Source: Lachnospiraceae bacterium
GTDB lineage: Bacteria; Bacillota; Clostridia; Lachnospirales; Lachnospiraceae
Direction of reading: 5' to 3'
DNA: 64,000 bases
Assembly (NCBI GenBank): GCA_910574745.1
Contig: CAJTCE010000001.1
Location: 62,001 to 126,000 of the forward strand
This document shows positions 27,726 through 38,308 of the stretch, in pieces. Made by a program: the position numbers and the translations under genes. Each line of letters starts with the position of its first letter. Within the stretch, counting starts at the first letter, position 1. A model generated the notes under the pieces. That model was given only the letters and a program-made list of their open reading frames with translations. It was not told the DNA's origin and made no database searches.

Positions 27726-28685
27726 TTATTCCTCGCTGGAATTCAACTCAAGCCCTAATTCTTTTAATTTTGCCAATACTTCCTCTAAGGATTTACGTCC
27801 TAAATTACGAACCTTCATCATATCGTCGGAGGTCTTATTGGTTAACTCTTCAACCGTATTGATACCTGCCCTTTTTAAGCAGTTAAAGGAACGAACAGAC
27901 AATTCCAGTTCATCAATACTCATTTCCAGTACTTTTTCCTTTTCGTCATCTTCTTTTTCAATCATGACTTCTGCACTCTTAGCATTCTCAGATAAATCGA
28001 TAAAGAGTTTTAAATGCTCGCTGAGCACCTTAGCCGCCAGGCTGACAGCTTCATCCGGCTCAAGAGTACCATTTGTATATACATCCAATGTCAGTTTGTC
28101 AAAATCCGTAATCTGTCCTACACGGGTATTCTCTACGGTCAGATTCACCCTTTCAACCGGTGTATAAATAGAATCTACAGCGATTACGCCGATGGGTAGA
28201 TCATCGCTTTTATTCTTTTCGGCGCTTATATAACCTCTGCCTTTTGTAATGGTAAGCTCCATATACAATTTACAGTCCTTACCACCGCTTAATGTAGCGA
28301 TAACCTGATCCTTGTTAACAATTTCAATATCGGAATCCACCTGAATATCGGATGCCTTTACAACGCCCTCTCCCTCAAACTCAATATATGCGGTTTTGGG
28401 TTCATTAGAGGAACTGGAATTCTTGATTGCAAGACTCTTCAGATTCATAATGATTTCCGTTACATCTTCTTTTACACCGGGAATGGAACTGAATTCATGT
28501 AAAACGCCTTCGATTTTTACCTGGCTCACGGATGCGCCGGGCAGGGAAGAAAGCATAATTCTTCTTAAGGAATTACCAAGTGTAATACCGTAACCTCTTT
28601 CCAAAGGCTCTACAACGAATCTGCCATACTTTTTATCTTCTGAGATTTCTGTAACTTCAATATTAGGTCTCTCAAAATCAAACAC
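27726..28685 (-). CDS. rpoA: DNA-directed RNA polymerase subunit alpha
   Basis: The 319-residue subunit starts [21 protein letters not shown]. Residues 1-230 form the dimerising N-terminal domain ([19 protein letters not shown]); after an acidic linker the C-terminal domain begins near 245 ([20 protein letters not shown]) and binds UP elements and regulators. It sits between rpsD and rplQ as in most Firmicutes. Confidence 0.97.
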   Translation of the reverse strand: MFDFERPNIEVTEISEDKKYGRFVVEPLERGYGITLGNSLRRIMLSSLPGASVSQVKIEGVLHEFSSIPGVKEDVTEIIMNLKSLAIKNSSSSNEPKTAYIEFEGEGVVKASDIQVDSDIEIVNKDQVIATLSGGKDCKLYMELTITKGRGYISAEKNKSDDLPIGVIAVDSIYTPVERVNLTVENTRVGQITDFDKLTLDVYTNGTLEPDEAVSLAAKVLSEHLKLFIDLSENAKSAEVMIEKEDDEKEKVLEMSIDELELSVRSFNCLKRAGINTVEELTNKTSDDMMKVRNLGRKSLEEVLAKLKELGLELNSSEE

Positions 28686-28712
28686 TGCAATACCCTCCTT
28701 ACAAACTGATTA

Positions 28713-29306
28713 TTATTTGGAGTACAACTCGACGATAAGCATCTCATTAACCGGAACGTCAATCTGCTCTCTTGTAGGAAGTACCTTTACAGTTCCTTTT
28801 AAACCTTCTAAATCCTGGTCTAACCATTCAGGAACCAGTCTTCCGCCGGTTACTTCAACAATATCTTTATATCTCTGTAAGCTTCTGGATTTTTCTCTTA
28901 CTTCGATTACATCGCCGGCTTTTACCAGATAAGACGGAATATTAACCGGCTTACCGTTTACCAGAAAATGCTTGTGGCCTACAACCTGTCTTGCTTCTCT
29001 TCTTGTTCTTGCAAAGCCAAGACGGAAAACCACATTGTCCAATCTGGATTCCAGCATAACCATTAAGTTTTCGCCAGTCATGCCTTTCATTCTTTCAGCC
29101 TTCTTATAATAATTTCTGAAAGGCTTCTCCAACACGCCATAGATAAATTTTGCTTTCTGTTTTTCTCTTAACTGAGTACCGTACTCGCTCATCTTCTTTC
29201 CGGCTCTTAAGGATTTACGGTTTGATTTCTTGTCATATCCTAAATAAGTCGGATCTAAATCGAGAGATCTGCATCTCTTTAAAACAGGAACTCTGTTTAC
29301 TGCCAT
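28713..29306 (-). CDS. rpsD: 30S ribosomal protein S4
   Basis: The 197-residue protein starts [19 protein letters not shown] and carries the S4 RNA-binding domain ([19 protein letters not shown]). Start ATG 29306 is preceded by GGAGGAAAAGAAAA; the open frame upstream to 29351 has no better site. The N-terminus lacks the four-Cys zinc motif. It nucleates small-subunit assembly and often regulates its own operon. Confidence 0.97.
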   Translation of the reverse strand: MAVNRVPVLKRCRSLDLDPTYLGYDKKSNRKSLRAGKKMSEYGTQLREKQKAKFIYGVLEKPFRNYYKKAERMKGMTGENLMVMLESRLDNVVFRLGFARTRREARQVVGHKHFLVNGKPVNIPSYLVKAGDVIEVREKSRSLQRYKDIVEVTGGRLVPEWLDQDLEGLKGTVKVLPTREQIDVPVNEMLIVELYSK

Positions 29307-29460
29307 TTTTCTTTTCCTCCTACTATTGTTTACAGTGCGATTTCTTCGCACTTTCTTCCAACATGCTTGTTTCTATATTATTAAAATCTTTGCACAGATA
29401 TGTGCCCTGCCATACTCTGCTTCCATCGGATAACCCGAAAACCGGGTCCCCCACAGGTAA

Positions 29461-29859
29461 CTATACGCGGCGGCGTTTGGGCGGGCGGCATCCGTTATGA
29501 GGTACGGGAGTCACGTCTCTGATACTTGTAACCTCCAGACCGCATGCCTGTAAAGCACGGATTGCTGCTTCTCTTCCTGAACCGGGTCCCTTTACAAAAA
29601 CATCTACTGTTTTTAATCCATGTACTAATGCTGCCTTTGTTGCAGTCTCTGCTGCCATCTGTGCTGCATATGGAGTAGATTTCCTTGAACCTCTAAAACC
29701 AAGACCACCGGCACTTGCCCAGCTTAACGCATTGCCTTCCGTATCCGTTAATGTAACAATGGTATTGTTAAAGGAAGACTGAATATGTGCCTGTCCGCGT
29801 TCAACGTTTTTCTTAACACGCCTTTTTGTAACTTTTTTAGCTGCTACTTTTTTAGCCAT
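29461..29859 (-). CDS. rpsK: 30S ribosomal protein S11
   Basis: The 132-residue protein is S11 of the platform. [31 protein letters not shown] and the tail [15 protein letters not shown] are diagnostic. It follows rpsM by 34 bases; 154 bases separate it from rpsD. Confidence 0.97.
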   Translation of the reverse strand: MAKKVAAKKVTKRRVKKNVERGQAHIQSSFNNTIVTLTDTEGNALSWASAGGLGFRGSRKSTPYAAQMAAETATKAALVHGLKTVDVFVKGPGSGREAAIRALQACGLEVTSIRDVTPVPHNGCRPPKRRRV

Positions 29860-29893
29860 TTTTAAACTAACCTACTTTCTTCAATATGCTTGA

Positions 29894-30262
29894 TTATTTC
29901 TTCTTGTTTGCTACGGTTCTCTTAGGACCTTTTCTGGTTCTTGCGTTTGTCTTGGTCTTCTGACCGCGAACCGGAAGTCCTTTTCTGTGACGGATTCCTC
30001 TATAGCATCCGATTTCCTGCAATCTCTTAATGTTTAAAGCGATTTCTCTTCTTAAATCACCCTCAACAGTCTGGGTTGCATCAATCACTTCACTGATTCT
30101 CTTTACTTCTTCATCTGTTAAATCCCTGCAACGTGTGTCGGGATTTACTTTTGCCTCTGCTAAAATGCGGTTAGAACTTACTCTGCCGATTCCGTAGATG
30201 TAAGTAAGACCGATTTCAACACGTTTGTCTCTTGGTAAGTCAACACCTGCAATACGAGCCAT
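29894..30262 (-). CDS. rpsM: 30S ribosomal protein S13
   Basis: The 122-residue protein is S13 of the head, with [20 protein letters not shown], the helix-hairpin-helix region and the Arg-rich tail [19 protein letters not shown] that contacts P-site tRNA. A 269-base structured gap precedes it. Confidence 0.97.
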   Translation of the reverse strand: MARIAGVDLPRDKRVEIGLTYIYGIGRVSSNRILAEAKVNPDTRCRDLTDEEVKRISEVIDATQTVEGDLRREIALNIKRLQEIGCYRGIRHRKGLPVRGQKTKTNARTRKGPKRTVANKKK

Positions 30263-30531
30263 CTTAAAAATTCCTCCATTTGTTTAATTGCTGCAATTGC
30301 CTGGGGCAACCGCAGTCCGTTACTAATTGATTGGGGGATCCTAAACATCCCCAACCGGGCATCTGCCCGATCTTTCCGATACTAAAGATGTCTTCTCGGT
30401 ATCAATAAGTAATCTCCCGTAGGCTCATCTACGTTCAATTATCTTAAAGAGCATATCCTGATGACGGCAGGCTATGCTTCAGCCGCTTTTTAAAACCGAT
30501 AAAGCTTCCACTATGGTCTGTTTTTTGTGGA
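30263..30531 (-). promoter_or_regulatory. Structured leader between rpmJ and rpsM
   Basis: Four hairpins follow one another: 30451-30477 (GCATA..CCTG with CAGG..TATGC), 30376-30403 (CCGATAC with GTATCGG), 30356-30369 (CGGGCA TC TGCCCG) and 30331-30354 (TTGGGGAT with ATCCCCCAA). None has the U-run of a terminator. In many bacteria a ribosomal protein binds the leader of the rpsM-rpsK-rpsD group; a regulatory RNA of that kind is inferred. Confidence 0.5.
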
Positions 30532-30645
30532 CTATCCCTGTACCTGTTTGTGCTTGGGATTCTCACAGATTATTCTGATTTTCCCTTTTCTTTTAATTAC
30601 TTTGCATTTTTCGCAAATTGGTTTTACTGATGATCTGACCTTCAC
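30532..30645 (-). CDS. rpmJ: 50S ribosomal protein L36
   Basis: A 37-residue frame begins at a GTG with AAAGGAGG seven bases upstream and reads [20 protein letters not shown] and onward to KHKQVQG. Cys11, Cys14, Cys27 and His32 form the zinc ribbon, so this is the zinc-binding version. It lies in its usual place between infA and rpsM. The GTG start makes it easy to miss. Confidence 0.96.
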   Translation of the reverse strand: MKVRSSVKPICEKCKVIKRKGKIRIICENPKHKQVQG

Positions 30646-30754
30646 GTTAAAACCTCCTTTCACAAAAAGACCGTTTTACATTATAACACAAGGGTATTTT
30701 AATTGCAATCCCCTTTCTTCATGATATTTCCAATTTTTCTATCTCGGTTTACTC

Positions 30755-30973
30755 TTATTTATCTCTCCAGATAATTCTTCCTTTTGTCAGGTCGTAAGGG
30801 GACAGCTCCAAGGTTACCTTATCCCCCGGCAGAATACGGATAAAGTTCTGTCTCAGCTTTCCGCTGATATGGGCTAAAACCTTATGTCCGTTTTCCAGTT
30901 CTACCTGAAACATGGTATTGGGCAGCTTTTCAACTACTGTTCCTTCAATTTCGATTACATCTGCTTTCGACAT
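30755..30973 (-). CDS. infA: Translation initiation factor IF-1
   Basis: The 72-residue protein [19 protein letters not shown] is an OB-fold (S1-like) factor that blocks the A site during initiation. GGAGG lies six bases before ATG 30973. The start is two bases from the stop of the KOW-domain gene. Confidence 0.97.
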   Translation of the reverse strand: MSKADVIEIEGTVVEKLPNTMFQVELENGHKVLAHISGKLRQNFIRILPGDKVTLELSPYDLTKGRIIWRDK

Positions 30974-30974
30974 G

Positions 30975-31250
30975 TCATACCTCCGCATTTCCTACATGTA
31001 TCTGATAAAGTTTCATGATTCTTCTAATCTCATGGTCATAAACCCTCTCGCCCTTTTGAAGCTTTTCTCCCGCTTCTCCGGTATCAAAGGCTTTGTTAAC
31101 AACAATGTGCTTCCGGTTTTTCTTTTTGGGTTTTTCCAAAAGCTTTAAATTTCCGTCACACAAATATACATATTCATTATCTTCCTTAACAATGACATAA
31201 GCGCTTCCTTTATCATGGCCTGCCATTGAAACCGCAATTTTTCCAATCAT
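30975..31250 (-). CDS. KOW domain RNA-binding protein (L14e/L24-like)
   Basis: The 91-residue protein has an N-terminal KOW-type strand-loop ([20 protein letters not shown]) and a basic middle ([13 protein letters not shown]). Such small proteins occupy the map-infA interval in Clostridia and some Bacilli, where they are annotated as KOW-domain or ribosomal L14e-like. The role is probably in ribosome assembly or translation, by context only. Confidence 0.85.
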   Translation of the reverse strand: MIGKIAVSMAGHDKGSAYVIVKEDNEYVYLCDGNLKLLEKPKKKNRKHIVVNKAFDTGEAGEKLQKGERVYDHEIRRIMKLYQIHVGNAEV

Positions 31251-31265
31251 CCTTTTCCCTCTATA

Positions 31266-32036
31266 TTAATTGTCAGGATTTTCGATTAAGGTAAGGATTT
31301 CCGGTCCGCCTTCCGGCGTGATCAGGATTGTATTTTCATAGTGCGCCGAAAGACTGGCATCTGCCGAAACGACCGTCCAGTCATCATCCAGCCACTCTAC
31401 ATCCCCTGTTCCTGCGTTAATCATAGGCTCTATGGCAAAAGTCATACCCGCACAAAGCTTTAATCCTCTTCTTTTCTGGGCAAAATTGGGAATCTGCGGA
31501 TCTTCATGAAGGCGTGTGCCGATTCCATGTCCTACCAGGTCTCTTACAATTCCGTATCCGAACCGGCTGATATAAGCGTCTATGGCATTTGAAATATCAA
31601 ACAGATGATTGCCATCCTTTGCCATTTCTATTCCTTCAAAGAAGCTCTGTTTTGTACGTTCAATCAGAAGTCTTGCTTCCTCACTGATTTTACCCACGCC
31701 GAAGGTTCTTGCCATATCCGAGTGGAAGCCTTTGTATATCAGCCCCGCGTCCAGACTGACAATGTCGCCCTCTTTCAGAATCCGTTCCTTTCTCGGAATT
31801 CCATGCACGACTTCTTCATTTACAGAAACACAGATGGAAGCCGGATAACCCTGATAATGTAGGAAATTAGGAACGCATCCCTGTTTTCGTATCAGCTTAT
31901 CCCCCAGATTGTTAATATCCATGGTGGAAATACCGGGCTTAATTGCCTGTTCCAGTTCCCGGAACACTTCGCCGAGCAAACGGCAGGAAGTCCTCATCAA
32001 TTCAACTTCCCTGGCAGATTTAATTGAAACAGCCAT
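31266..32036 (-). CDS. map: Type I methionine aminopeptidase
   Basis: The 256-residue enzyme removes N-terminal Met from new proteins. The metal ligands are visible: Asp in LDAGLIYKGFHSDMARTFG (two), His in LVGHGIGTRLHE, and Glu in FAIEPMINAG and ENTILIT. It lies four bases after adk. Confidence 0.96.
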   Translation of the reverse strand: MAVSIKSAREVELMRTSCRLLGEVFRELEQAIKPGISTMDINNLGDKLIRKQGCVPNFLHYQGYPASICVSVNEEVVHGIPRKERILKEGDIVSLDAGLIYKGFHSDMARTFGVGKISEEARLLIERTKQSFFEGIEMAKDGNHLFDISNAIDAYISRFGYGIVRDLVGHGIGTRLHEDPQIPNFAQKRRGLKLCAGMTFAIEPMINAGTGDVEWLDDDWTVVSADASLSAHYENTILITPEGGPEILTLIENPDN

Positions 32037-32040
32037 GTTC

Positions 32041-32685
32041 TTACTCTCCTAAAATACTAACGATCGCTACAAATACATCCTGCATATCCACAGTACCGTC
32101 AACGCTTTTAAGCACGCCCTTTTTCTCATAAAAGTCAATCAGGGGCTGGGTCTGCTCATGATATACATTTAAGCGGTTTTTCACGGTTTCTGCTTTATCG
32201 TCGTCTCTTAACACCAGCTCTTTACCGCATCTATCGCAAATTCCTTCCGCTTTAGGCGGAACGTGCTCAATATGATATGTTGCTCCACAGGAAAGGCATG
32301 CCCTTCTTCCGCTCATTCTCCTGACAATGTTCTCATCCGGCACATCTACATCAATGGCAAAATCGATTTTGTCGCCAATGTTGGCCAAAGCCTCCTCCAA
32401 AACCTCTGCCTGAGGAATGGTTCTTGGGAATCCGTCTAAAACATAGCCCTTTTCACAGTCATCCTTTGCAACTCTGTCCAGTAAAATCTTAACTGTCAGT
32501 TCATCAGGAACCAAAAGACCCTGGTCCATATATTTTTTGGCTTCCATTCCAAGCTCTGTGCCGTTTTTAATATTTGCCCTGAAAATATCGCCTGTAGAAA
32601 TATGGGGAACACCGTATTTGTCGGCAATCATCTTTGCCTGGGTTCCTTTTCCGGCTCCGGGAGCACCTAACATAATAATTTTCAT
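32041..32685 (-). CDS. adk: Adenylate kinase
   Basis: The 214-residue enzyme interconverts AMP, ATP and ADP. P-loop GAPGAGKGT is at residues 7-15, the AMP site at GDIFRANIK, and the lid carries a four-Cys zinc site (CLSC, CDRC). ATG 32685 follows GGAGG by six bases; an upstream in-frame start at 32715 has no ribosome binding site. Confidence 0.97.
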   Translation of the reverse strand: MKIIMLGAPGAGKGTQAKMIADKYGVPHISTGDIFRANIKNGTELGMEAKKYMDQGLLVPDELTVKILLDRVAKDDCEKGYVLDGFPRTIPQAEVLEEALANIGDKIDFAIDVDVPDENIVRRMSGRRACLSCGATYHIEHVPPKAEGICDRCGKELVLRDDDKAETVKNRLNVYHEQTQPLIDFYEKKGVLKSVDGTVDMQDVFVAIVSILGE

Positions 32686-32764
32686 CTCAAACCTCCGAGC
32701 GCATATGCAATTCATGGGACAAAGCGGAATCCGCCTGTCCCAGAATTTACATCTTTCTTAATGA

Positions 32765-34084
32765 TCAGTCATTTAAAAAACCTTTGTAATTTCTTACCAG
32801 CAACAAGGATTCAATCTGCTTTACAGTTTCCAGAACAACGCTGACGATAATAATCAGACTGGTTCCTCCAAAGGAAACATTTGCTCCGAAAATGCCGTTG
32901 AAAATGTAAGGAATAACTGCTACAATAATCAACCCGCAGGCTCCGATAAAAATAATATAGGTAAGAATTTTATTTAAATATTCCGTAGTAGGCTTACCGG
33001 GTCTGATTCCCGGAATAAAACCACCCTGCTTTTTAATGTTATTTGACACCTCAAGAGGGTTAAAGGTAATGGATGTATAGAAATATGCAAAAAACACAAC
33101 TAAAATCACATATACCAAAAGCCCGATGGAATACTGGGGTGTGCTGGGTTTACACCAGTTGTTGGAACTGAGTCCCTTCAGAATCTCCGCCCATACTCCG
33201 GTTCCGTTATATCCTAAAAGCTGGCATATAATAACAGGAAACTCCATTAAAGAAGAGGCAAAGATAATCGGAATCACTCCGGCTGTATTAATTTTCAGCG
33301 GAATCGTTGAATTCTGTCCGCCTACGGTACGTCTGCCCTGGATTTTCTTTGCATACTGAACCGGTATTGTACGCACGCCGTCATTTAAAATAACTACGAT
33401 CACAATCATTCCTATGACTACCGCCATAATGACTACAGCAGCCACAACTCCCAGAGCGATCGTCTCCGCACCCTTTACGAATTGATCGTAAAGACCTTTG
33501 AAGTCCTCCGGAATTCTGGAAATAATGTTAATGACCAGTACGATTGAGATACCGTTTCCAACACCATTTTCGGTAATTCTTTCGCCAATCCACATTAAAA
33601 ATGCGCTGCCGGCGGTCAATGCAACAATTACCACAACATAATCAAGCGCTACGATATCTCCCTCCAGCAAGCCCTGATTACCGAAACCGATGGCAACTGC
33701 TGATGATTCGATTAACGCAAGTCCTACTGTTACATAACGGGTAATTGCGGCAATTTTCTTACGTCCATCCTCTCCATCCCTCTGCATCTCTTCCAGCTTC
33801 GGAATCGCAATGGTTAGAAGCTGCATAATAATGGATGATGTAATATATGGTGTAATATTAAGTGCAAGTACGGACATTCTTATAAAAGAACCACCCGTAA
33901 ATGCGTCAACAAAGCCAAATGCCCCACCGGTCTGCTGTTCAAACCACTGTGCAAAAAACTCCCTGTTTACTCCCGGAACCGGCAGCTGACATCCGAAACG
34001 GATGACAACCAGCATTACCAGGGTAAACAAAAGCTTATTTCTGACTTCTTTGACCTTAAATGCATTTTTTAGGGTTTCTAACAT
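32765..34084 (-). CDS. secY: Protein translocase subunit SecY
   Basis: The 439-residue membrane protein has ten transmembrane helices and typical blocks: LPVPGVNREFFAQW, GSFIRMSVLALNITPYITSSI (plug region nearby), MQRDGEDGRKKIAAITRY and the cytosolic loop IQGRRTVGGQNS. It forms the SecYEG channel. Its start overlaps the rplO stop by one base (TAATG). Confidence 0.97.
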   Translation of the reverse strand: MLETLKNAFKVKEVRNKLLFTLVMLVVIRFGCQLPVPGVNREFFAQWFEQQTGGAFGFVDAFTGGSFIRMSVLALNITPYITSSIIMQLLTIAIPKLEEMQRDGEDGRKKIAAITRYVTVGLALIESSAVAIGFGNQGLLEGDIVALDYVVVIVALTAGSAFLMWIGERITENGVGNGISIVLVINIISRIPEDFKGLYDQFVKGAETIALGVVAAVVIMAVVIGMIVIVVILNDGVRTIPVQYAKKIQGRRTVGGQNSTIPLKINTAGVIPIIFASSLMEFPVIICQLLGYNGTGVWAEILKGLSSNNWCKPSTPQYSIGLLVYVILVVFFAYFYTSITFNPLEVSNNIKKQGGFIPGIRPGKPTTEYLNKILTYIIFIGACGLIIVAVIPYIFNGIFGANVSFGGTSLIIIVSVVLETVKQIESLLLVRNYKGFLND

Positions 34085-34524
34085 TAGATCACCTCTACTG
34101 TTCCACCAACTGCTTCAATTTTTTCTTTGGCTGACGCGCTGAGGGCATCTACCTTAACTGTAAGCTTTTTGGTAAGTTCTCCATTTCCGAGGATCTTAAC
34201 TCCGTCGCCTGTCTTTTTGATAACGCCTGCATTTAATAATGCTTCCACATCAACGGTTGCTCCGTTATCAAATCTTTCCAGTGCATCTACATTGATGCTG
34301 ATAATCTCTTTTGAATTTCTGTTCTTGAAGCCCCTCTTGGGAATTCTTCTGTATAAAGGCATCTGTCCGCCTTCAAATCCGACTCTGGGAGCTCCGGAAC
34401 GTGCCTTCTGTCCCTTGTGGCCTTTACCGGCAGTTTTGCCGTTACCTGATCCGTGTCCACGGCCTCTTCTAAAATTATCACTGTGTTTAGAACCTTCAGC
34501 AGGTCTTAAATTTGATAATTCCAT
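34084..34524 (-). CDS. rplO: 50S ribosomal protein L15
   Basis: The 146-residue protein shows [15 protein letters not shown] and the Gly/Lys/Arg-rich stretch [20 protein letters not shown]. It threads into 23S rRNA late in assembly. It is 23 bases after rpmD. Confidence 0.97.
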   Translation of the reverse strand: MELSNLRPAEGSKHSDNFRRGRGHGSGNGKTAGKGHKGQKARSGAPRVGFEGGQMPLYRRIPKRGFKNRNSKEIISINVDALERFDNGATVDVEALLNAGVIKKTGDGVKILGNGELTKKLTVKVDALSASAKEKIEAVGGTVEVI

Positions 34525-34547
34525 GATCGCACCTCCTTAAGCTAATT

Positions 34548-34733
34548 TTATGCTTCTTCCACTTTCACTAAATGTTTCACCTGGTTGATCATGCCTCTGG
34601 TTGCATCATTATCAGGTAATTCCACTGTTTTGTTTAACTTTCTTAAACCTAATGCGGCAACCGTTGCTTTGTGCTTGGGAATAGCGCCGATCGTAGATTT
34701 TACTAAAGTTATTTTTAATTTCTTGTCTGCCAT
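34548..34733 (-). CDS. rpmD: 50S ribosomal protein L30
   Basis: The 61-residue protein [20 protein letters not shown] has the full ferredoxin-like L30 fold. It is positioned between rpsE and rplO as expected. Confidence 0.96.
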   Translation of the reverse strand: MADKKLKITLVKSTIGAIPKHKATVAALGLRKLNKTVELPDNDATRGMINQVKHLVKVEEA

Positions 34734-34746
34734 TTTCGTTTCCTCC

Positions 34747-35256
34747 TTAAGCCATGATATCGCTTACAGCTTTACCGCGGTTCTTAGCTACTTCTTCAGG
34801 AGTCTTTAACTGGCTTAATCCTTCAATTGTTGCAAGAACAACGTTCTGCTTATTGTTGGAACCCAAAGATTTTGTACGGATATTTTTAATTCCTGCAAGC
34901 TCACACACGTTACGGGCAGGACCTCCGGCGATTACACCGGTACCTTCGGGAGCTCTCTTTAAAAGCACGCTTGCGCTTCCGAACTTTCCGTAAATGTCAT
35001 GTGTAATACTGTTGTTTTCATCTAAAGCAACGCTTACGAGTCTCTTTGTAGCATCTTCTTTTCCTTTACGGATTGCTTCCGGAATTTCAGTAGCTTTTCC
35101 AAGACCAGCGCCAACGTGTCCGTTACCGTCGCCTACAACAACCAATGCTGTAAAACGCATGTTACGACCACCTTTAACAACCTTTGTTACACGTTTAATG
35201 GAAACAACTTTTTCAGTAAGTTCCATATTACTTGTATCTATGATTGAACGTTTCAT
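34747..35256 (-). CDS. rpsE: 30S ribosomal protein S5
   Basis: The 169-residue protein has the N-terminal double-stranded RNA-binding part ([19 protein letters not shown]) and the C-terminal [19 protein letters not shown] block. It affects decoding accuracy. It lies 17 bases after rplR. Confidence 0.97.
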   Translation of the reverse strand: MKRSIIDTSNMELTEKVVSIKRVTKVVKGGRNMRFTALVVVGDGNGHVGAGLGKATEIPEAIRKGKEDATKRLVSVALDENNSITHDIYGKFGSASVLLKRAPEGTGVIAGGPARNVCELAGIKNIRTKSLGSNNKQNVVLATIEGLSQLKTPEEVAKNRGKAVSDIMA

Positions 35257-35273
35257 GTGTCTTTTCTCCCTTC

Positions 35274-35642
35274 CTAAAATTCCAGACCAGCTTCTCTTGC
35301 TGCCTCTGCCAATGCTGCGATTTTGCCCTGGTATATAAAGCCGCCTCTGTCAAAGACTACGGTTGTAATACCCTTTTCTAATGCTTTCTTCGCAATTACA
35401 GTTCCTAAATATGCTGCCGCTTCAACGTCATTGGTTTTCTTTAATTCAGCCTTTACGTCCTTCTCAAGGGTAGAAGCTGCAACTAATGTATTTCCAACGG
35501 TATCGTCGATAATTTGAGCATACATATGATTATTACTTCTAAACACGGACAGACGCGGTCTTTCAGGTGTTCCGCTTAAAGAATTGCGCAATCTGTTGTG
35601 CTTTTTTACACGAATTTTCTGTCTTGATTCTTTATTAATCAT
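35274..35642 (-). CDS. rplR: 50S ribosomal protein L18
   Basis: The 122-residue protein binds 5S r[13 protein letters not shown]-like N-terminus, [20 protein letters not shown] and [20 protein letters not shown] are diagnostic. AAGGAG suits ATG 35642 (nine bases) better than the GTG six bases upstream. Confidence 0.96.
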   Translation of the reverse strand: MINKESRQKIRVKKHNRLRNSLSGTPERPRLSVFRSNNHMYAQIIDDTVGNTLVAASTLEKDVKAELKKTNDVEAAAYLGTVIAKKALEKGITTVVFDRGGFIYQGKIAALAEAAREAGLEF

Positions 35643-35659
35643 TTTCACACTCTCCTTAT

Positions 35660-36202
35660 CTATTTCTTACCAGTCTTGCCGACTTTACGTCTGATAACTT
35701 CATCAGCATATTTTATACCCTTGCCCTTATAAGGTTCAGGTCTTCTCTTATCTCTGATTTCAGCTGCAAACTGACCAACTTTTTCTTTATCAATGCCCTT
35801 GACAATAATGATGTTCTGTCCGTCTAAGACAGTCTCAATGCCTTCGGGATCCGTCATTTCAACCGGATGAGAGTAACCCAGGTTTAATGTTAATGTCTTA
35901 CCCTGTTTTGCCGCTCTGTAACCTACACCGTTTACTTCCAGCTTCTTTTCGTAGCCTTCCGTTACGCCAACAACCATGTTGTTGATCAGTGTTCTTGTCA
36001 GACCATGCAGGGATTTCATTTTCTTTAAATCATTAGGTCTGGAAACAACGATCTGTTCGCCGTCCTTCTTGATTTCCATTTCAGCGGGTAATACTCTTTC
36101 AAGAGTACCCTTGGGACCTTTTACAGTCACTTTGTTATTTTCTGCAATTTCCACAGTTACGCCTGCGGGAACCGCGATTGGCATTCTTCCTATACGTGAC
36201 AT
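35660..36202 (-). CDS. rplF: 50S ribosomal protein L6
   Basis: The 180-residue protein [20 protein letters not shown] has the two repeated L6 domains and the tail [20 protein letters not shown]. It sits near the factor-binding site. An unusual 209-base gap with repeats separates it from rpsH upstream. Confidence 0.97.
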   Translation of the reverse strand: MSRIGRMPIAVPAGVTVEIAENNKVTVKGPKGTLERVLPAEMEIKKDGEQIVVSRPNDLKKMKSLHGLTRTLINNMVVGVTEGYEKKLEVNGVGYRAAKQGKTLTLNLGYSHPVEMTDPEGIETVLDGQNIIIVKGIDKEKVGQFAAEIRDKRRPEPYKGKGIKYADEVIRRKVGKTGKK

Positions 36203-36253
36203 GCCCGTACCTCCTATAATGTTTGAATTAATTAATGGTAATTACAAGTAAAG

Positions 36254-36411
36254 GGTTAAGGAAGCTCGATTCACCAGGCTCGTGAAATACCTCGCCAAGT
36301 TCCTTCGAGCAATTCTCGCACTAGATTCGAAAAAACCTCATCAAGTGCTCTGAATCCCTTCGAGCAATCTTCGCACTAAACTCGTGAAATACCTCGTTAA
36401 GCGCTCTAGAT
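36254..36411 (-). repeat. Interleaved repeat array between rpsH and rplF
   Basis: Two sequence modules alternate. Module A (CTCGTGAAATACCTCG(C/T)(C/T)AAG on the plus strand) occurs at 279-303, in altered form at 326-350, and at 380-405 (add 36,000). Module B (CCTTCGAGCAAT..TCGCACTA) occurs at 36302-36325 and 36357-36380. The period is about 50 bases. No coding frame or promoter is apparent; it is transcribed within the superoperon. Confidence 0.7.
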
Positions 36412-36813
36412 TTACCATACAAACGCTAAAACTTCTCCGCCTACCTGAAGTTCTCTTGCTTTCTTGTCAGTTACAACGCCCTGGTTTGTGGAAATGATCG
36501 CAATACCGAGTCCGCCTAATACTTTAGGAAGCTCTTCCTTGCCTGCATACACACGTAAACCGGGTTTGGAAATTCTCTTGATACCGGAAATGATCTTTTC
36601 ATTCTTATCTGCACCGTATTTTAAGGTAATACGGATAGTCTTGAAGTTACCATCTTCGATTAAGTCATATTTTCTGATATATCCTTCATCAACTAAGATG
36701 TCTGCGATAGCCAGTTTCATCTTGGATGAAGGTACATCTACTGTATCATGTTTTGCAGTATTCGCGTTACGGATTCTTGTAAGCATATCTGCAATTGGAT
36801 CACTCATTGCCAT
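36412..36813 (-). CDS. rpsH: 30S ribosomal protein S8
   Basis: The 133-residue protein has [20 protein letters not shown] and the tail [20 protein letters not shown]. In Enterobacteria S8 regulates the spc operon; here a strong GGAGG precedes the ATG. The repeat array follows its stop. Confidence 0.97.
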   Translation of the reverse strand: MAMSDPIADMLTRIRNANTAKHDTVDVPSSKMKLAIADILVDEGYIRKYDLIEDGNFKTIRITLKYGADKNEKIISGIKRISKPGLRVYAGKEELPKVLGGLGIAIISTNQGVVTDKKARELQVGGEVLAFVW

Positions 36814-36838
36814 TGTATGTTGCCTCCTTTTCTATCTC

Positions 36839-37024
36839 TTACCAACTGGCTTTCTTTACGCCTGGAATTTGTCCTTTGTATGCTAACTCACGGAAGCAAA
36901 CTCTACAAATACCATATTTTCTTAAGTATGCATGTGGACGTCCACAGATTCTGCAGCGTGTATATTCTCTTGTGGAGAATTTAGCAGGACGCTGCTGTTT
37001 AATCTTCATTGCTTTCTTAGCCAT
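36839..37024 (-). CDS. rpsZ: 30S ribosomal protein S14, zinc type
   Basis: The 61-residue protein has CRICGRPH and CRVCFREL, the two CxxC pairs of the zinc-binding type Z S14, and a C-terminal [12 protein letters not shown]. It is the short, primary form found in Firmicutes. Confidence 0.96.
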   Translation of the reverse strand: MAKKAMKIKQQRPAKFSTREYTRCRICGRPHAYLRKYGICRVCFRELAYKGQIPGVKKASW

Positions 37025-37040
37025 GCGAATTTACCTCCTT

Positions 37041-37580
37041 CTATTTTGCAAACGGCATATTGAATAATGTCAACAACTCACGGGCTTCTTCGTCGGTTTT
37101 GGCTGTTGTTACGAAAATAACATCCATACCTCTTACCTTGTCAACCTTATCGTACTCGATTTCAGGGAAGATAATCTGCTCCTTGATGCCCAGTGCATAA
37201 TTGCCTCTGCCGTCAAACGCGTTGGGGTTTACACCTCTGAAGTCACGTACACGAGGTAATGCGAGGTTTACCAAACGATCCAGAAACTCATACATTTTCT
37301 CGCCTCTCAAGGTTACCTTGCAGCCGATTGCCTGACCTTCTCTTAATTTAAAGTTGGCAACACTCTTCTTTGCCTTTGTTGTAACAACCTTCTGACCAGC
37401 AATGGTCTCTAAATCTTTCACAGCAGATTCCAAAGCCTTTGCGTTGTCTTTTGCTTCGCCAACGCCCATATTGATAACGATTTTTTCAAGCTTTGGTACT
37501 TCCATGATATTTTTGTATCCGAACTTCTTGACCATAGCGTCAACAATCTCGTCTTTGTATAAATCTTTCAGTCTACTCAC
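37041..37580 (-). CDS. rplE: 50S ribosomal protein L5
   Basis: The 179-residue protein binds 5S r[38 protein letters not shown] and the [18 protein letters not shown] tail identify it. GGAGG-like signal precedes the ATG; it follows rplX by 18 bases. Confidence 0.97.
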   Translation of the reverse strand: MSRLKDLYKDEIVDAMVKKFGYKNIMEVPKLEKIVINMGVGEAKDNAKALESAVKDLETIAGQKVVTTKAKKSVANFKLREGQAIGCKVTLRGEKMYEFLDRLVNLALPRVRDFRGVNPNAFDGRGNYALGIKEQIIFPEIEYDKVDKVRGMDVIFVTTAKTDEEARELLTLFNMPFAK

Positions 37581-37598
37581 GGATTAAGACCTCCTCTC

Positions 37599-37907
37599 CT
37601 ATTTGTCGATTACCTCACCCGTTGCTTTTGCAAAACGAACCTTTTTGCCGTCTTCTACTTTAAAGCCCACTCTTGTAGCTTTTCCGTTTACAACCAGCAT
37701 TACGTTTGATGCGTCAATGGGTGCTTCTTTTTCAATTCTTCCGCCGTTCTGGTTGGCTGCCGAAGGTTTCATATGCTTTGTAATCATATTGATTCCTTCC
37801 ACAACAACCCTGCCGCTTTTAGGGTCTACGGAAACAACCTTGCCTTCTTTGTCTTTATCTTTGCCGGCAATAACCTTAACGGTATCGCCTTTCTTAATCT
37901 TTAACAT
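37599..37907 (-). CDS. rplX: 50S ribosomal protein L24
   Basis: The 102-residue protein has a KOW motif ([20 protein letters not shown]) and the conserved [12 protein letters not shown] segment. It initiates large-subunit assembly. It lies ten bases after rplN. Confidence 0.97.
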   Translation of the reverse strand: MLKIKKGDTVKVIAGKDKDKEGKVVSVDPKSGRVVVEGINMITKHMKPSAANQNGGRIEKEAPIDASNVMLVVNGKATRVGFKVEDGKKVRFAKATGEVIDK

Positions 37908-37917
37908 ACGGCACCTC

Positions 37918-38286
37918 CTATAATACTTCGGGAGCTAAGGATACGATTTTCATGAACTGTTTGTCACGAAGCTCTCTTGCTACCGGTCCAAAAATACGGG
38001 TTCCTCTGGGAGTTTTGTCCTCTTTTATAATAACAGCAGCATTTTCATCAAATCTGATATAGGAACCGTCTTTACGACGAGCGCCTTTCACTGTGCGGAC
38101 TACTACAGCTTTTACTACATCGCCTTTTTTTACAACGCCGCCTGGTGTTGCATCTTTAACGGTAGCAACGATTATATCACCAATGCCGGCATATCTTCTT
38201 GTTGATCCACCCATAACACGGATACAAAGCAACTCTTTCGCACCGGTGTTATCAGCAACCTTCAATCTGCTTTCCTGTTGAATCAT
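37918..38286 (-). CDS. rplN: 50S ribosomal protein L14
   Basis: The 122-residue protein [20 protein letters not shown] has the five-strand barrel blocks [20 protein letters not shown] and [14 protein letters not shown]. It contacts S-subunit bridge elements and the silencing factor RsfS. Confidence 0.97.
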   Translation of the reverse strand: MIQQESRLKVADNTGAKELLCIRVMGGSTRRYAGIGDIIVATVKDATPGGVVKKGDVVKAVVVRTVKGARRKDGSYIRFDENAAVIIKEDKTPRGTRIFGPVARELRDKQFMKIVSLAPEVL

Positions 38287-38308
38287 GCCAATTCTCCTTC
38301 CTGAATGC

